The notes under the pieces were generated by a model. That model was not told the origin of the DNA. It saw only the letters and a list, made by a program, of their open reading frames with translations, and searched no databases. Below are positions 1 to 13,100 of a stretch of 64,000 nt of DNA, piece by piece. Every line of letters begins with the position of its first letter. Position 1 is the stretch's first letter. Origin of the DNA: Amphiura filiformis (Eukaryota; Echinodermata; Ophiuroidea; Amphilepidida; Amphiuridae); assembly GCF_039555335.1 (NCBI RefSeq), contig NC_092628.1:71763706-71827705 (forward strand), read 5' to 3'. A program made the position numbers and the translations under genes.

Positions 1-3000
1 ATCAAAACTAGTGCCTCCTAAAATTGAATGTTATTCAACAGGGTCGACTCTTATCAAAATCACCATGTTCTCACAAGATTAATTCACCTCAAGATCTATG
101 AACCTATTTTGTCAAGGATTACATTTGCTGTAAACAAACACCTTTTTGAAAACGACAATTCAGTACACACACAGCTTCTATTTGGATTACTTGATTTGTA
201 GATATTAAATTAAGCCGCTGCGGTGGTAACTAGGTACGCTATGGATGAACTATGGTTGCACAACACCTGTTTGTCTTCCGGGTTTATGACTTTATCTCAC
301 ACAGTACTGTACCAGTACAAATGTACATCAGATCATGGTGCATTTTACTAGATTCCATTTTCAAGGCAAAATCGGAAAATCCGTAAGAACTGTTAAAGAA
401 CATATCTTGCGTTTACATTCATAATGTAATTGCAATAATTTATTATCATCATGTTATTTATTTGACCAGCATGCGTAATTAATAATTCTCATCGCGGATG
501 CAATCGATTTCATGTATAGGCTTAGTTGTAAAATATACAGGCTACAGAGCTTTGTAAGGTAGTAGTTTTAGTCGTGAAAACTGGCAATGTTGGGCCTAAA
601 ATTAAGAATGAAGATGACATTTTAAGCTTCTCTAATACCGATTTGTAACAGGTGAAATTTAATAACAAATTTCCTCGTACAAACCTGAATCACACGCTCC
701 AGTCGCTCCTCTTTACTCGATAAATGAGCCATGCTACAATCGGTGTGACTTCGACATCAATTCCAATCTAATTAATATTCCCTCTCCCGTGATATTTCCT
801 GTAGATCTTCAATATTCAGGTACTCAGGCTCAGGTCGTTTTACGGGCAAAACAAACGCCACAATTCAACTATTTGTAAACATCTGTTTCTCAAGTATCAA
901 GTCTGAATCGTGTTGATTTCACCGTGTGATACAGCTACAGAGTACGTGTGCAGCATATGACCGAGCATGTACGGCGTGTGTATGCTTGCTATGATGTGGC
1001 AAAAACACAATTTAGCGACTTCCTGGAAATGATTCTTGTCTCATATGTAGCAACAGTACAATATAGACTGCACCAGTAAATACCGATCGAAATCTTTATT
1101 ACAACCAAACATAGACTGTTGTAATTTATTCGATCACAGAAGCGTCTGAAATCGTCTCCGAAAATTTCGTCCGATTACACCGTAGCCGTGCCGTCAACCA
1201 TGTCAACACACACGCGACCCTTGGCATGAACCCAGTACACACACGGTGAATCCCGGCGAGTTTAATCAAAGGAAAGCCCCGGGTCAAAGGGTACTTCAGG
1301 GCGGAATTTATTTTCACGGCTTTCAATTTTTCACGACACACACTGGCACACAATTATTTCGTCTGTGATTTTGCCAACATCATTCAAACATATCATCTCT
1401 TTTCCCTTATTATTCCACACAAAATATGAAATATTGAAAAAAATTAATGTGAAGGACAGACAGAAATTCGAATGAATTCGAGACTATTTTAAGCGAATTT
1501 TTTTGTTGGAAATTTAGTTCATGCACTCTTCAAACAACCCAAGGAGGTGGGCGTCACCCCACGCGAGTATCCCTGGAGTACAAATCTACTATCAAAAGCG
1601 TCGTGTAACTAGGCAACGCATCAATTTTGTCGCTTTTTTATCTGGCCCAAGTGAGATATCAATTGAATAATAAACTAATGTTTTTGAGCTCAAAGTACAC
1701 GTAAATCGGTTTGCTTGCTAAGCTAAGGCAGAAACTATTTAGAGGAACTTCTATCTTTATACTAAGCATTTCGTTAAACAAATGAACTTCTAAGCAGCAT
1801 TATTCTAAGCTTTAAAAAACGAAGGAAAAAACAAACAATTGGAGCTGAACCAGCAGAAACTTCTAATTAAACTTTGAGCGAAAATGCTATCTAACACCAT
1901 TTGACCATAAACTAAAAGAAGTCATCTCCGCATGAAACTTTTAAGAAATGTTTGAATGTTTGGAAAAATACAACATTGTAGTTCTCACGGAAACTCAGGA
2001 TGTTTGGGCTCACACTGCAGTGTAAGGAACCATAGGCCTATGAAGAAACATATCAATCGTGCCAAAAAACTTCAGCCACTAGCAAAATTCTGTGTGTGAA
2101 GTTGATCAAATTATAATGAAAACAATAAAATCAGTGTTTTGTATACCCGGGTTTGTATAACATTCTCTTTCTCTCTTGATACCAAGGGTATCATAGAAAA
2201 GGGATTGGTATGAAATCCCACTGCTGAGTGCTGAAAAGGCACTATTTTCATAAGGCTTAGTTTTATTCATACCTGATGTATTAGTTAGACAAACATTGAC
2301 TCCATCAAGTTCACATTCCTACTAAGATCTTTTGACCATTTTTGATTGTAAAATAACTGGCTTCATATGAAATAAATGACATGGGCTTGGTAAACTTAAA
2401 GAATATCCAAAACAATTGGTAAAACCACTTGGGGAATTATCACGATTAATGAGCAAAATTGTAACTTCATGACGTACTGATCTCTGATTTAGTACATATC
2501 ACTGCATGGTCACTTTGGAAAGAGAAATTTTGAAATAGGCATCTACAGATTTGTCCTCTTATACTCCTCTTTTCCCTCAATATGTGCATCACTGTTCAAT
2601 ATCTACCATCAAAGCATTGAATCTGACTAAAACTTCTCAACTTCAAACACAGTGAGTACAAGGTAGCCCAAGGTAGTTTTGGCAAACACAAAAACTAAGG
2701 AAAGGCAAATACTGCTCCAAAACTAACACCGGACAATGCAGGACATCAAACATCCTTGTTGATAGGACGCTATGAATAACATTGATATTTAAATGAAGTT
2801 ATACATACCATGATATATATCATGATATTGCCATACCACACATTAAACAACATGTGTATGCACAGCACATATCAAGATTTGTTCTGATCTTATAATAATT
2901 AATCTCAATTCAATATCATATTAATCATATAAATTTGAAGTAAAAAGTTTCCACTACACTGATTTGTGAATAAGTGCATGATAATCTAGACTGATGTACA

Positions 3001-3068
3001 CTGTTAAAGCCAATGGTTAGCTTTTCAATTTTTCCATTTTACTGTCTAGATGACATCACATTCATCTT
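1..3068. other. AT-rich stretch without a recognised gene
   Basis: No reading frame here shows a recognisable protein or a convincing exon with splice borders on either strand. Short frames such as the one at 1126-1353 (- strand) have no family resemblance. A 16-bp perfect palindrome, CATGATATATATCATG, lies near 2810-2830. A distal promoter or UTR of an outside gene cannot be excluded. Confidence 0.4.
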
Positions 3069-3084
3069 TCTTTATTCTACATCA

Positions 3085-3290
3085 CACAAATCTATAAATA
3101 AGCCAGAATTTCTGAGGGCCATTTGGGCCCTTGATCTTAATTTTTTTGGGCCCTCACAAATTTTTGCGGGTCCAAATATATAATCCACATCAAGCCATCG
3201 AAGGGTATCCAGGCCTTGAAATAAGCAGAATTTCTGAGGGCCTGGCCTTTGCTCTTCAATTTTTGGACCCTCACACATTTTTGAGGGCCC
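3085..3290. repeat. Two-unit repeat related to the AAGCCTTGAAATAAGC element family
   Basis: Two neighbouring units each run from AAATAAGC(C)AGAATTTCTG through GAGGGCC to a GGGCCC/GGACCC-TCACA block. The second unit begins with GGCCTTGAAATAAGC, the terminus also seen on the elements at 11937-12238 and 17829-18125. The interior (GGGCC-rich) differs from theirs, so this is probably a diverged or chimeric relative. Confidence 0.5.
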
Positions 3291-3515
3291 GATCAACTCT
3301 TCTTCTACCCTCCCTCCTGTGCATCCCTAGCTTAGTCCATCCATATATGCCAGCAGCGCCCTCTAAACTTTATTCAAATTGATCAAATTTGCATGGGGTA
3401 TTTATCACTAAAATGAACAAAATGAAAGGGTGTTCCGTTAAAAACTGGGAACTTATCAGAATCACACCATATCATCTCAGATGGCATTTGATGAAGATCT
3501 ACATTTTGGAGCATA

Positions 3516-4301
3516 TTAATTTTTTTTAACGTACAATATTTCATCTTGGTTTTTCAAATTTTCTATATTAGCATTAATAGAGCCTGCTAAATAGGCCAAA
3601 GTTTTGAATTTGTTTTCCATCATACTTACAACCATTTCTATTTCAATGACCACTTGCTTCTTCTTAGTGCTTCCAGCCCTTGATCTACTAATGCCAGCCT
3701 CCGACGCAGTCTCACTTACAGGTGTTCCAGGCAGTGATTTGCATAAACTAGTCTCAGAAGAACTCAGCTGAATACTAGATCTTATACTGGTCTCCAATGG
3801 AGTCTTATTTGTGGATTCCTCATCATTTCTTTCACATAAATCAGTTTCTGACGAACTCTGCATTGCAGATCTATTCTCTGATGCAATCTCACTGTTGGAA
3901 ACACCCTCTTTTGTTTTAGACAAATCAGTCTGTGACAAACTCTGTTGAATGTTAGTTTCAGATCCAAATATGGCAAACATTGTCCCACCTACTACATTAC
4001 CAGTTTCTGATGAGGTCTCAATGCCAGATGTATCTGCATCTGATACAATGGTTGCACCTTCGTTAGAGACCGCCTCAAGTTCATCAACTTTGGTTTCATT
4101 TTGATTTTGGTCTTTTTCGATTATGTGTGCTCCTTGGCTTGGACTATTTAGGGATAAACTTGAGCCATCTGGAAGATTGTCCAAAGTTTGAGTCTCTGGA
4201 AGGACCCCGATATGTTGAGTCTCCCCTTCTGTATCCAGTTCGTGGACTACTTCACCATCCGGTGGTTCCCTGTTTTCTTTGACTTCAACGGTTGCACTCA
4301 T
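3516..4301 (-). CDS. Uncharacterised Ser/Thr/Glu-rich protein, 261 aa
   Basis: An open frame of 262 codons starts at an ATG (4301-4299) in a fair context (GAAAATGAG) and ends in TAA. The protein is acidic, rich in S, T, E and N, with no signal peptide or membrane segment. Residues of about 110-210 contain three imperfect units of about 30 aa, each led by a motif such as SLSQTDL, SSSETDLC or SSSETSLC. A basic patch (STKKKQ) precedes a C-terminal segment that looks helical (IEIEMVVSMMENKFKTLAYL) and could be a coiled coil. I do not recognise the family. It may be a single-exon gene or one exon of a larger gene; neither border is proven. Repeat-unit conservation argues that it is translated, but no splice or transcript evidence is available. 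Confidence 0.5.
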   Translation of the reverse strand: MSATVEVKENREPPDGEVVHELDTEGETQHIGVLPETQTLDNLPDGSSLSLNSPSQGAHIIEKDQNQNETKVDELEAVSNEGATIVSDADTSGIETSSETGNVVGGTMFAIFGSETNIQQSLSQTDLSKTKEGVSNSEIASENRSAMQSSSETDLCERNDEESTNKTPLETSIRSSIQLSSSETSLCKSLPGTPVSETASEAGISRSRAGSTKKKQVVIEIEMVVSMMENKFKTLAYLAGSINANIENLKNQDEILYVKKN

Positions 4302-5954
4302 TTTCCTCAAATGTTGATGCAAAACATTTCCAGTATCATCAAAATGCTATGCAATTATGTCAATTACTCATGAAGATGATGAGCAGTTATCAGCTGACTG
4401 TCACTTAGGTTAAACTCCCCCAAATACACCAATCAGTTTGGGTTATTTGAATGTCTGTCATGCGACAATTTGAATTGATTCTAACTAGTCAGCGACAGCT
4501 AAATTCTGATAATATCAGCGTAATCTGCTTAATGCAACCTGTCTTCTTCACGTAGTGAGTTTCACAACTGAGGAGAAAAGTGAGTACCTTGACCTGCAGT
4601 ACTGTACCATACATGTGCAATCTGAAGTGGCATTGTCCAGGTGATCCCACAGAGGCATTACATTATGTGTGCTCCAGGTAAATTGTGACATACAGGACAG
4701 TTTTCCTTCACCAGATCATGCAGACCATATTTCCAAATGACAATTGTCAAAAGTCCTTCATAATGGACATAATTAGTGCTAATGTACTACATCAGGTCCC
4801 AAACAAACATCGTCAATTAAAAGCAAACAATTACGCCATCCTCTCTCCATGCAAGTATCGCTACTGTGTTTTGCTATTCCACTCCAGCGATCTTCTCGTA
4901 TGGTTTTACAATGTTTACAGGTACTAGGTAGCAAAGACAGTAGTATGTTTAGCAATGATCAAGTTACAAATTTAATGGCAACAATATCTTGTTAGAACCG
5001 CATTACCCTTTGTGCTAGCGAAATTTTGACTTGATGCTACTACAGCCTTTTGTCTTTGCTCACAGTAGTATTGTCAGTAATCAATAACTAGTTATTGATA
5101 ATAGCAACAGCGTGTGTGTATCATGTTTAATTGCTTTTAAGTCCTCATTGGTTAGTTAAATGTGAACTAATTGATGGATTTTTGCCATTTGCTGAGCACT
5201 AACCAGCCCAGAAGCTGCACAAGGTTGCATGATCTATCTCCCACACAATTTATTGACTAGTTATGGCAGCAAACACAAGTTACATTTATTGAATAATAGT
5301 GTTGATTTTTACATCTCTATGCATTGAAAGTTGTTTGGATATCCAATACTTATACACAGATATGGCATACCAATGCTTTGTAACCAGCCTACAGGCCTAA
5401 ATGGAGACATGTTTAACAAGTATTTTGTTAATTGATTTACAATTCATCTTGTGATAGGAATTAATAAATTATATTTGTGCCATTTTATTCAGACATCTAT
5501 CATGTCTATCACCAACATGATGAAGGTACCACATCAACATGATCAGATAACATTGCATTATAACACTCATTAACCCAACATATCAGAGAATGATGCATTA
5601 CTCCACCTAATCATATATTATACACTATGTGTGAGTTGAGTTCATTGAAATATGCAATAGCTGCCTTATGATATATTTCAATTATAGAGTAAGAAAACCC
5701 CAACCACTACTGCCAGTAATACCCAGAGAGGATCTTCTCATCTTATCTGGTATACCCAATGAAGAACAGATGCTATATAACCAGCAACTCTTCTATCATT
5801 AATTGATATTATTTTAATAACATTATTGTGTTCAGTAATGACATTTCAGTAATGATCTAAAATGTTTTAGGAGCACTACAGCTAAATACTAAATACTTGA
5901 CAGCAAATGACAATATTAATGTCTTGCAATATCAAGTGTGCCTGGAAGTGGACC
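4302..5954. other. Non-coding stretch upstream of the uncharacterised frame
   Basis: No gene or element is recognised. It would contain the promoter and 5' UTR of the minus-strand frame at 3516-4301 if that is a real gene. The frame at 4685-4927 (+ strand) has no support. Confidence 0.35.
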
Positions 5955-6066
5955 AAATTGACACAAGCTATTAATTAGCGAGGCCGGATTTTTGGTTTAA
6001 AATAGTGAGCAAATTGACACAAGCTATTAATTAGCGAGGCCGGATTTTTGGTTTAAAATAGTGAGC
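5955..6066. repeat. Perfect tandem duplication, 2 x 56 bp
   Basis: The unit beginning AAATTGACACAAGCTATTAA and ending AAAATAGTGAGC occurs twice in direct succession with no difference seen. Perfect identity suggests a recent duplication or an assembly artefact. Confidence 0.9.
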
Positions 6067-6082
6067 ATTTGTGACGTGTCAT

Positions 6083-6741
6083 GTCAAAAAGAGACACTTT
6101 TGGGCAGGATCGTAAATGGAGAAATAGCCAAAAATCTGCCGGTGGGTGATTTTTCACAATTTGGGTTTGTCTTGAATTTGTGATGTTATTAATGTTAAAA
6201 ATATTGTCTGATAGTTTCAGACCGAATATAACTGGCATCTTGTATTTTTGAGACATTTTTCAGCGAATTCCTACTCTCAACATTGTCAATAATATTTTTA
6301 AAGGCCGATATCTCAATTTCCAATTTTATAATACCATAACTTCCGAACTCAATATCTTCGCTTAGGAATGTCCGATTTCATTGGGGAAAATAGCGTTGTG
6401 GAGCAAAATATCTCTGTATTTAAGATATGTAAAGACAAACAGAGGAAGAGGTTTACGCATCATACACTGGAACATGGAAACATTCAAACATTACAACTAG
6501 CGCACGAGATCAAATTAATGATGCTTAATCGTTATTCTTAATATATCAATATACAGGGGAAAGAAGAATAACGCATCGCACACTAGCACATTTAAACATG
6601 AATTTACAAATGGAAACATAACATGCATAGGCAGATATACCAGAGAAAAAACTCCGGACATACCTGCCTGTGCGGGGACTTTCCCCTGTATATGTAAAGA
6701 CCTCAAAATTCATAACCTGCCCAAAAGTGTCTCCTTTTGCC
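6083..6741. mobile_element. Inverted-repeat element with GAGACACTTTTGGGCAGG ends
   Basis: The left end at 6083-6107 (motif GAGACACTTTTGGGCAGG) recurs inverted at 6717-6741, giving a unit of about 660 bp with TIRs of about 25 bp. Inside lies a second inverted pair, ATATACAGGGGAAAG near 6549 and its complement near 6691, probably a smaller nested element of about 140 bp. No transposase frame is seen, so this is a non-autonomous DNA element. Superfamily is undetermined. Confidence 0.55.
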
Positions 6742-7710
6742 AAATTCAAACTGTTTTGGATAGAATGTCCCTTGCATCTTACAAGTTTTGTTATCTCAAT
6801 TTATGGTGTATATTTAGCATGGGTGATGTGAGTATTGAGGAATACTTTTGTTCCTGTGAGATGATGCAAGTCAAAATTCAATGCTAATGTAGAACATTGA
6901 CTATTTCCAATGTGTGCATTAATTTGTTATCAGCATGATCATGGTTATACTTCATGAAGCCTTATATCTGAACTTGGGATAGAACATAAAAAATAAATTA
7001 TTTGACATTTGCTAATCCTCAGTATCCAAGCATAATGAACAAAATCAATCAATAAATAAAAACCTTCAAATGCTAAAAGCACACTAATTATTGGTATTTT
7101 TGGGCAATTTAAACCGTCATAATTGTACTGATCTTTGATAAGTATCTCACATTCTCACAACATTATATGCAGCCATTAGTGTTCAGCAATGACATTCAGT
7201 AATGATGTTGGATACAGACAGTCTAAACTTAATATATAAACGCTGCCAGGGAAACATTGAGTGATTGAGTGCACGCTGCACATGTCGTTATAATGTTCAA
7301 AACAATACATAATTGATGATTAGGCTATATATATAATACAAAATCCAATTAAGAGAGCACTTGCACTTTCATTGTTCTTGAATTCAAAAAGTGCAGGCAG
7401 AATAATACAATACATATCTGATGATATACAAACTTGATCTGATGATACAAACTTGATTATCACATATGAGAGGACCATATATATCTATTCATATCCAAAT
7501 CCCCCTGAATAACAAATGAGATTTTCACCATATCAGCAGCCAAAATCAGATTAAATGCAGATGAAAGTTACTTTAGGGACAGTTTGATCATTTGCAGAAA
7601 TCATTTAAAATTATAATGTCAAAAAATCTTGATTCTTTGAATCTCAACTGAGAGTCTAACATTCAGGATGCTGCTTGGTGGATGTGTATAAATTTGGCTT
7701 TTCCAGAAAA

Positions 7711-8020
7711 TAGATGCACACACCCTATAGCGGAGTTTGGATTTCTGGACTTTTTGTCCAGTCTTAATTGTTGGAAATCCAAACTTTTAGAGTGTTCAAA
7801 GGTGAAAAAATCCAGCAGAATATAGTTCAAAATTTTGGAAATCCTCAATTTGAGAGTTCATTTAGGACATTTCTGTGATTTTTCATTCATTTAATTGCAT
7901 TTCCAAGCCTTTTCTTGTAACTTTGGCAATTGGAATTCCAGTCATTTCCAGTAAGTATACTTGGAAATACAGACATTTTTTTGATTGAAAAGTTACTCCT
8001 CTATAGATGGTGTGCACTTA
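7711..8020. mobile_element. MITE with TGCACACC..CTATAGNGGAGT ends, 310 bp
   Basis: The left terminus (TGCACACACCCTATAGCGGA) is matched inverted by the right terminus (TGCACACCATCTATAGAGGA). The interior repeats TGGAAAT or ATTTCCA at least five times in both orientations. There is no coding capacity. Superfamily is not assigned. Confidence 0.7.
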
Positions 8021-9571
8021 TTTTATGGAATAGCCCAATATACTGTCAAACCCATTTAGACTAAAACACTTTTATTGTGTGTTTGTCCCGTTGCAGCAAA
8101 TTACCTTCACCATGTTCACACACCATCAATCAAACAAACACATAAACATGAATGCATCTTTCTTGTTGAAATTACTGCAAAAGATGCTGAAAGATGTAAT
8201 GGTGTCTTTTATAATCCTTCTATCATCCATGCCTCATCGTTCTACAATGTCACCCTCCAAAGGTAAGGGTTGTAGCATTTCAGTTATGGATGATACTTGT
8301 ATACCAAGATTGACAAGCTTGGGAAGTAACACAACAGTGATTGAAGGTACTTACCTTGACTGGGGCTGCAATAATTCATAAATGCAGCAGAAACTTCACA
8401 TAATTTCCTTTTCTTACTCGGCAAGCTCACAACAATGCATCGTCTTAAAGCAAACCCTTAGCAACGCATCATCTCCTAAGACCCAGCATCCAGACACTCC
8501 TCATCACTCGCAATCAGGAAAAGAAGTCTGACAATCATCCAGCAGTACCTTGCTTTAGTACTCACTACAGATTGGTTGATTCATCAATACTCAACCACAC
8601 ATTTGTAATATGCGCAATAAGAACAAGAAAGCTTCCTCTCATGCGTACAGTAATAATGCAATATGCCAGCTTTTTATTCACATCTGGTTCGTTGCACATG
8701 CTCTCCAATTGGGTACTTTTTACCACAAATATCACTTGTGTAAAACAAGGACACACACTACAAATCAACCATTCACTTGACACACTCCAAGTTCTGGGAC
8801 AGTGGAGCTTATGTTACGTTATCAAGTTTGCGATCCATTATTATAATTAAAGAGGGCACTGGCTTGTGTCATTTTGTTTCAAAATGTTATAATAAAATCT
8901 GAAGATTCCTTTACTAGAAATGTTTCACACTTAAAGACATAATCGACAGGCTGTAATAACATGCAGATTTAAACACATACAGTCATATACGTAGATGGCC
9001 ACATAGAGGCACTGTGATGAATGGTAACATTATTTGTTTCTAAGAATATTTTATATTAGACCTAATGTTTGACTTTTTTTTCTTCTTCTTTTTCAAATTA
9101 AAAATTTAAAAATTAACATAGGACTCAGAAGATAAATGGATAAAACCATTTTTTCTCAAATTCATTTCAACCACTTGTTATTAAACAATTAATTCTAACA
9201 GAATATACTTAAGAGTATCTGCTAATTACTATTAATAGCCGATGTATGCATAAATTCAGCATTGATGTAATTTCCTTTGTTTGATGCTAATAACAATTAA
9301 CCTTCAAAAAAAGAACAAAATTCATTAAAGCTTGTGCTGTTTTATTGGACAAAGAAAGAACAGGCAGACAGAACACTATGTAGCAACTTATGTTTCATGT
9401 GAATGAAATTTAATTTTACTGATTTCAAAAGAGGTTAATATCAATATACAAAAACACAGACTTTTAAAGGTCAACAGCTAATAATTTGTAGAATGTTTCA
9501 TGCTGCTAATACTAGGCTTGTTTTATTTTCATGAGAGAATTTGCTGCAAAAATTAAACAGCTCAAGTTGTA
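8021..9571. other. No gene or element recognised
   Basis: Frames at 8079-8381 and 8572-8850 (+ strand) have no recognisable domain, codon bias or splice context. 9060-9120 is T-rich then A-rich low-complexity sequence. Confidence 0.35.
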
Positions 9572-10052
9572 TTAAGGAATCGGATGGCAATGTTTGCACA
9601 GTATTTTTTATGGGACCTGAGAGCACATCAGACATCAAACTGCATTCTGAATATGGAATATTGATATTTTTGATATTTCTGATATAACAGTCCTCGAAGC
9701 ATGATGCTCGAAGTAAACTTTATAAATCTAATGATATGTAATTTTTAAAGTTTATGTAGCTGGGAGGAAAAGCTGATGATTAATTGAAAATTAATATTGA
9801 AATTTTTAACCTTTCATATTGAAGATATACATTTTTTCCCCAAAAGACCTACATTTTTTGGTGTTTTAGGGAAAAATCTATATCTTCAATACGAAAGGTC
9901 ACAATTTTGATATGATGGACGGCTTTTAATCCCAGCTACAAAATAATTGGCCATAAAATGTGTATTATATCGCGAATTTCAAAAAATCAAATTATTTGAT
10001 ATCAGAAAGACATTTCTCGTATACATTCAAAATGCAATTCAATATGTCTGAT
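9572..10052. mobile_element. TTAA-GGG fold-back MITE, truncated copy
   Basis: It begins with TTAAGGAATC and carries the family landmarks: the GGGACCTGAGAGCACATCAG block, the CTCGAAGTAAACTTTATAAA block, a central palindrome around 9830-9880 and the mirrored half. The right terminus beyond ATATGTCTGAT is missing. Related copies are at 25598-25793 (fragment), 29908-30442 and 37465-38051 (complete). Confidence 0.75.
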
Positions 10053-10496
10053 CCAAGCCCATAAGCATTTTGTCAATGTTGTGGTCTCCTTGGTGGCCAT
10101 ATGACCAAGTCAGACTTTAAAGTGCACTGCATCGGCTCCGTCAGACAATAAATAAATAATTTACTGAAGCGTTTTAATTCCGGTAATGAATGCTGGTAAA
10201 TACCGTGGTCAAATTCATTCAATAGGTTGATTCTTTCCTGCTTTTAATTTATTATACTTGTAAATAAATTGATAATGAGGCTACTTTTGGGCCTTGTGCA
10301 CCAGCTTGTACAGGTGATGTGCAAGTGAATGGTTGCCATCTGACACTAATTCATCACATGTATTCACTTTTATATAAATAAATTATTGAATATTGTCTAG
10401 ATCTTTAAATTTGAATCTGCTTCATTATTACAATGCACTTACAAAAATTCTTGCATTCAACTGATGAAAAGTCCTAAGAATGACTGAATTGGACAT

Positions 10497-10706
10497 CAGG
10501 GGCGGATTTATTTTTTGACTAGCAATGGGCGCCGGCCTAACTTAAAATACAAAAAATGAAAGAAATTTTTAAAAATGAACAAATTCGGTCATGAACAGCA
10601 AACAATGGGCCAAAACCGTCGAAGTTTTCGGGGGTAACCCCTTAACACCATTGTTTTCGTTTTTCACCAAAAGGCCCCCTCTATCAAAAATTCCTGGATC
10701 CGACCC
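10497..10706. mobile_element. Short hAT-like MITE, about 210 bp
   Basis: Termini are CAGGGGCGGAT on the left and the inverted ATCCGACCCTG on the right. Flanks share the direct repeat TGGACAT (10490-10496 and 10707-10713), consistent with a 7-8 bp target duplication. CAGGG-type ends and an 8-bp duplication are typical of hAT elements. It is non-coding. Confidence 0.6.
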
Positions 10707-10902
10707 TGGACATGGTTTACAGGCCTTCAGAAGTTCAGCAGGCAGTGTGCATGGCAACACATCCCAACACATACATGACATAGGCACCTCTGACAAAACC
10801 TCTCAAGGAGTTAAATGCTGAAATGAGACCATTATGGTCAAAAGTGACCAGAAATTTGGCCCCCAAATAAAAACACCATAGAAAGGGTTTGGGGCTATTT
10901 AT

Positions 10903-11205
10903 AAGGCTATATTAATTTAACTGTTTGTCTCAAAGTTCTTCAGTGTTTAAAAACCTAATGCGGAATGCATTTTATATCCCTTTTTTTCAATATAGAATTT
11001 TGAAATGCTTGTCAAGGTGATTTAAGCATTTTGATACTGTGATATACGTATACGTCGTCAATTCATACAGACCATATCTTGAGTTTTTTTGGCTTTTTGT
11101 TGATAAAAAATGATATAAAAAAAATAACCTAATGCGCACAATTTTACTTTAAAAAATAACACGTGCGGGAGCTTTGAGACAAAGGATGTATTGAATATAG
11201 CCTAA
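10903..11205. mobile_element. MITE with AGGCTATATT and TTTGTCTCAAAG terminal blocks
   Basis: AGGCTATATTAAT then TTTGTCTCAAAG at 10904-10935 are mirrored by CTTTGAGACAAA then AATATAGCCT at 11171-11203. About 303 bp, no coding capacity, superfamily undetermined. Confidence 0.6.
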
Positions 11206-11229
11206 TGCTGGTCATAATGATCCAGGAGG

Positions 11230-11472
11230 TATACACCAATCCGAGAAGCATTTACTGTATTTGGCCCTCTATTGACAGAACCACAGATGTACCAGTGCGG
11301 GAGATTTAATTTGTTCAATCAATTCATAAAATTTTGTATATATTGAAAATCACTGTTGTGTACAATTCTGTACATAGCACACTAACAAGTAATTGACGGA
11401 ACCCCCGACCTTGGGACACCGCAGTTTTACGTCGGGGACATCACAGTAATGGCGTAGTCGGATTGGTGTATA
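11230..11472. mobile_element. MITE with TATACACCAATCCGA ends, 243 bp
   Basis: A perfect 15-bp inverted pair, TATACACCAATCCGA at 11230-11244 and TCGGATTGGTGTATA at 11458-11472, bounds a non-coding unit. Confidence 0.65.
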
Positions 11473-11936
11473 TGTATGTGGAGAGACGACTTGGACCCAC
11501 AAGTCGCCTGCCCATACCAGCGACCCTGCCTTGGCCAGCAGCGCCTCCTGGTCTACCTTAACACAAATGCTGCATTAGGCATGCGCTTTCTTTTTTTGCT
11601 CTTGACCTTACCACACCCATTACACATGCGCAACCCTGTATGCTACCAAATACTATGCCTCCCCTTTCAGCAGGTGGGGGAGGGAGCAGGCAACACATAG
11701 GGCAAATCTGACCTAACCCTAAAGCAACTAACACATTGAATAAAATGTTTGTTAGAATTTCCTTCCCAAACAATATAGCCAATAGCTTCAATAGAGAGAG
11801 CCCTCTACCTCATGTACTGTACAAATTGAGGTCACTCTATTGTACAAATTGAGGGCTCTTCAGTAACTACTTCGCTCAGTTAAAATGTTACGGTTTAAAG
11901 CCACCCAACTATTGTTAATTTGATTAAATATAAAAC

Positions 11937-12238
11937 CAAGCACTGAAATAAGTGGACTGGAACCAGGAGCAATGTCTTTTTGAAAATTGTTCCTGGTTCA
12001 TTGGTATTTTACAAGAACCAGGAGCAATTTCTGAAGAAACAGGAGCAATTTTCAAATAGCAAATCCATATCTGCATATATCTGCATACCAGCACTACTAT
12101 TCAAGTGCAAAACTGGAACCACAAGCAATTTGTTTTAGAAGATTGCTCCTGCTTCATGTGAATTTTACAAGAACCAGGAGCAGTTGATGGCTTTGCAAGC
12201 ACAAATTTGTTCCTGGCACCTGCTTATTTCAAGGCTTG
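11937..12238. mobile_element. CAAGCCTTGAAATAAGC-type MITE, copy 1
   Basis: Left end CAAGCACTGAAATAAG and inverted right end GCTTATTTCAAGGCTTG bound 302 bp. The interior repeats the module GAACCAGGAGCAATT or its complement several times. The flanking octamers TATAAAAC and ATCAAAAC are similar but not identical. Copy 2 at 17829-18125 has perfect 8-bp flanks. Confidence 0.75.
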
Positions 12239-12673
12239 ATCAAAACAAACTTTCCCTTTCAAACCTACACTGCCCAAGAGTCCCACCACCAGCATACAAG
12301 AGAAGATTTCATTGCAATCTCTAATCCAGTTACACCTAATTTTCTGCAGTTTTTTTGCTCATTTCATTTTGGTACCATATATTCAACTTAAAATCTGAAC
12401 AGAACAACTAAAATGAAAGTTATAAACATTGGCAATAAGGGCATCCATGTTTTTAAAAAAAAAAGCTCATTGGTGCTAAAAACAGACAAACAACCAATAC
12501 ATTATACATCAATTAAACATCAAAGGATGACTATTTTAACAGATTCATTAAAACATCAAAGGATGGTTGAATAAAAGGCAATACAATGAAAGATTTCATG
12601 AAAAACTGACATTGAGGGCAATTAAAGGATGTCTCCCGCAATCACAAGTTCAAATGCCTTGTAAGTTGTATGT
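12239..12673. other. No gene recognised
   Basis: AT-rich sequence with a short repeated phrase, ACATCAAAGGATG, near 12518 and 12553. No coding or splice signal is seen. Confidence 0.35.
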
Positions 12674-13012
12674 TAGAAAATAAATTATCAATCACAAATC
12701 ACATTCCTTTTATTTGAAACAAAAACTCATTGACCAACGAATTAAAACAGCCATCTCTCAACACACAAAATTCAAAATTCCCGGGTGCCGAAATTGTCCA
12801 GTGCAGTGACATCCCAGTAATACAATGAAGGCTGGCGACAATTGAGCACAAATAACCATTACGTCAATTGATGTTGCACTAGACAATTTTGGAGCAGGAA
12901 ATTTGAATATCGCATGTTGAGAGCCGGCTGTTTTTATTTGTTTTTATGGTCAGCATGAGTTTGTTTTGAATAAAAACATGTTATTCTTGCTTGATAATTA
13001 TTTTAAGGCATA
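12674..13012. mobile_element. Imperfect fold-back element, about 340 bp
   Basis: Nearly the whole unit is an imperfect inverted repeat. Matching pairs include AAATTATCAA/TTGATAATT, ACTCATTGACC/GGTCAGCATGAGT, AAAACAGCC/GGCTGTTTT, CTCTCAACA/TGTTGAGAG and AATTGTCCAGTGCA/TGCACTAGACAATT. No coding capacity is seen. Confidence 0.6.
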
Positions 13013-13035
13013 ATATAAGGCATAATGTTGTGATA

Positions 13036-13100
13036 TCCTTTAAAGGGGTACTACACGGTCTACACCCATTGCATTTTTTGTGTGTTTTTTGCATTTTGTG
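13036..13100. mobile_element. Fragment of the GGGGTACTACACC fold-back family
   Basis: AAGGGGTACTACAC followed by a CATTTTTTG tract matches the left end of the intact copy at 17396-17771. The remainder is missing. Confidence 0.5.
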
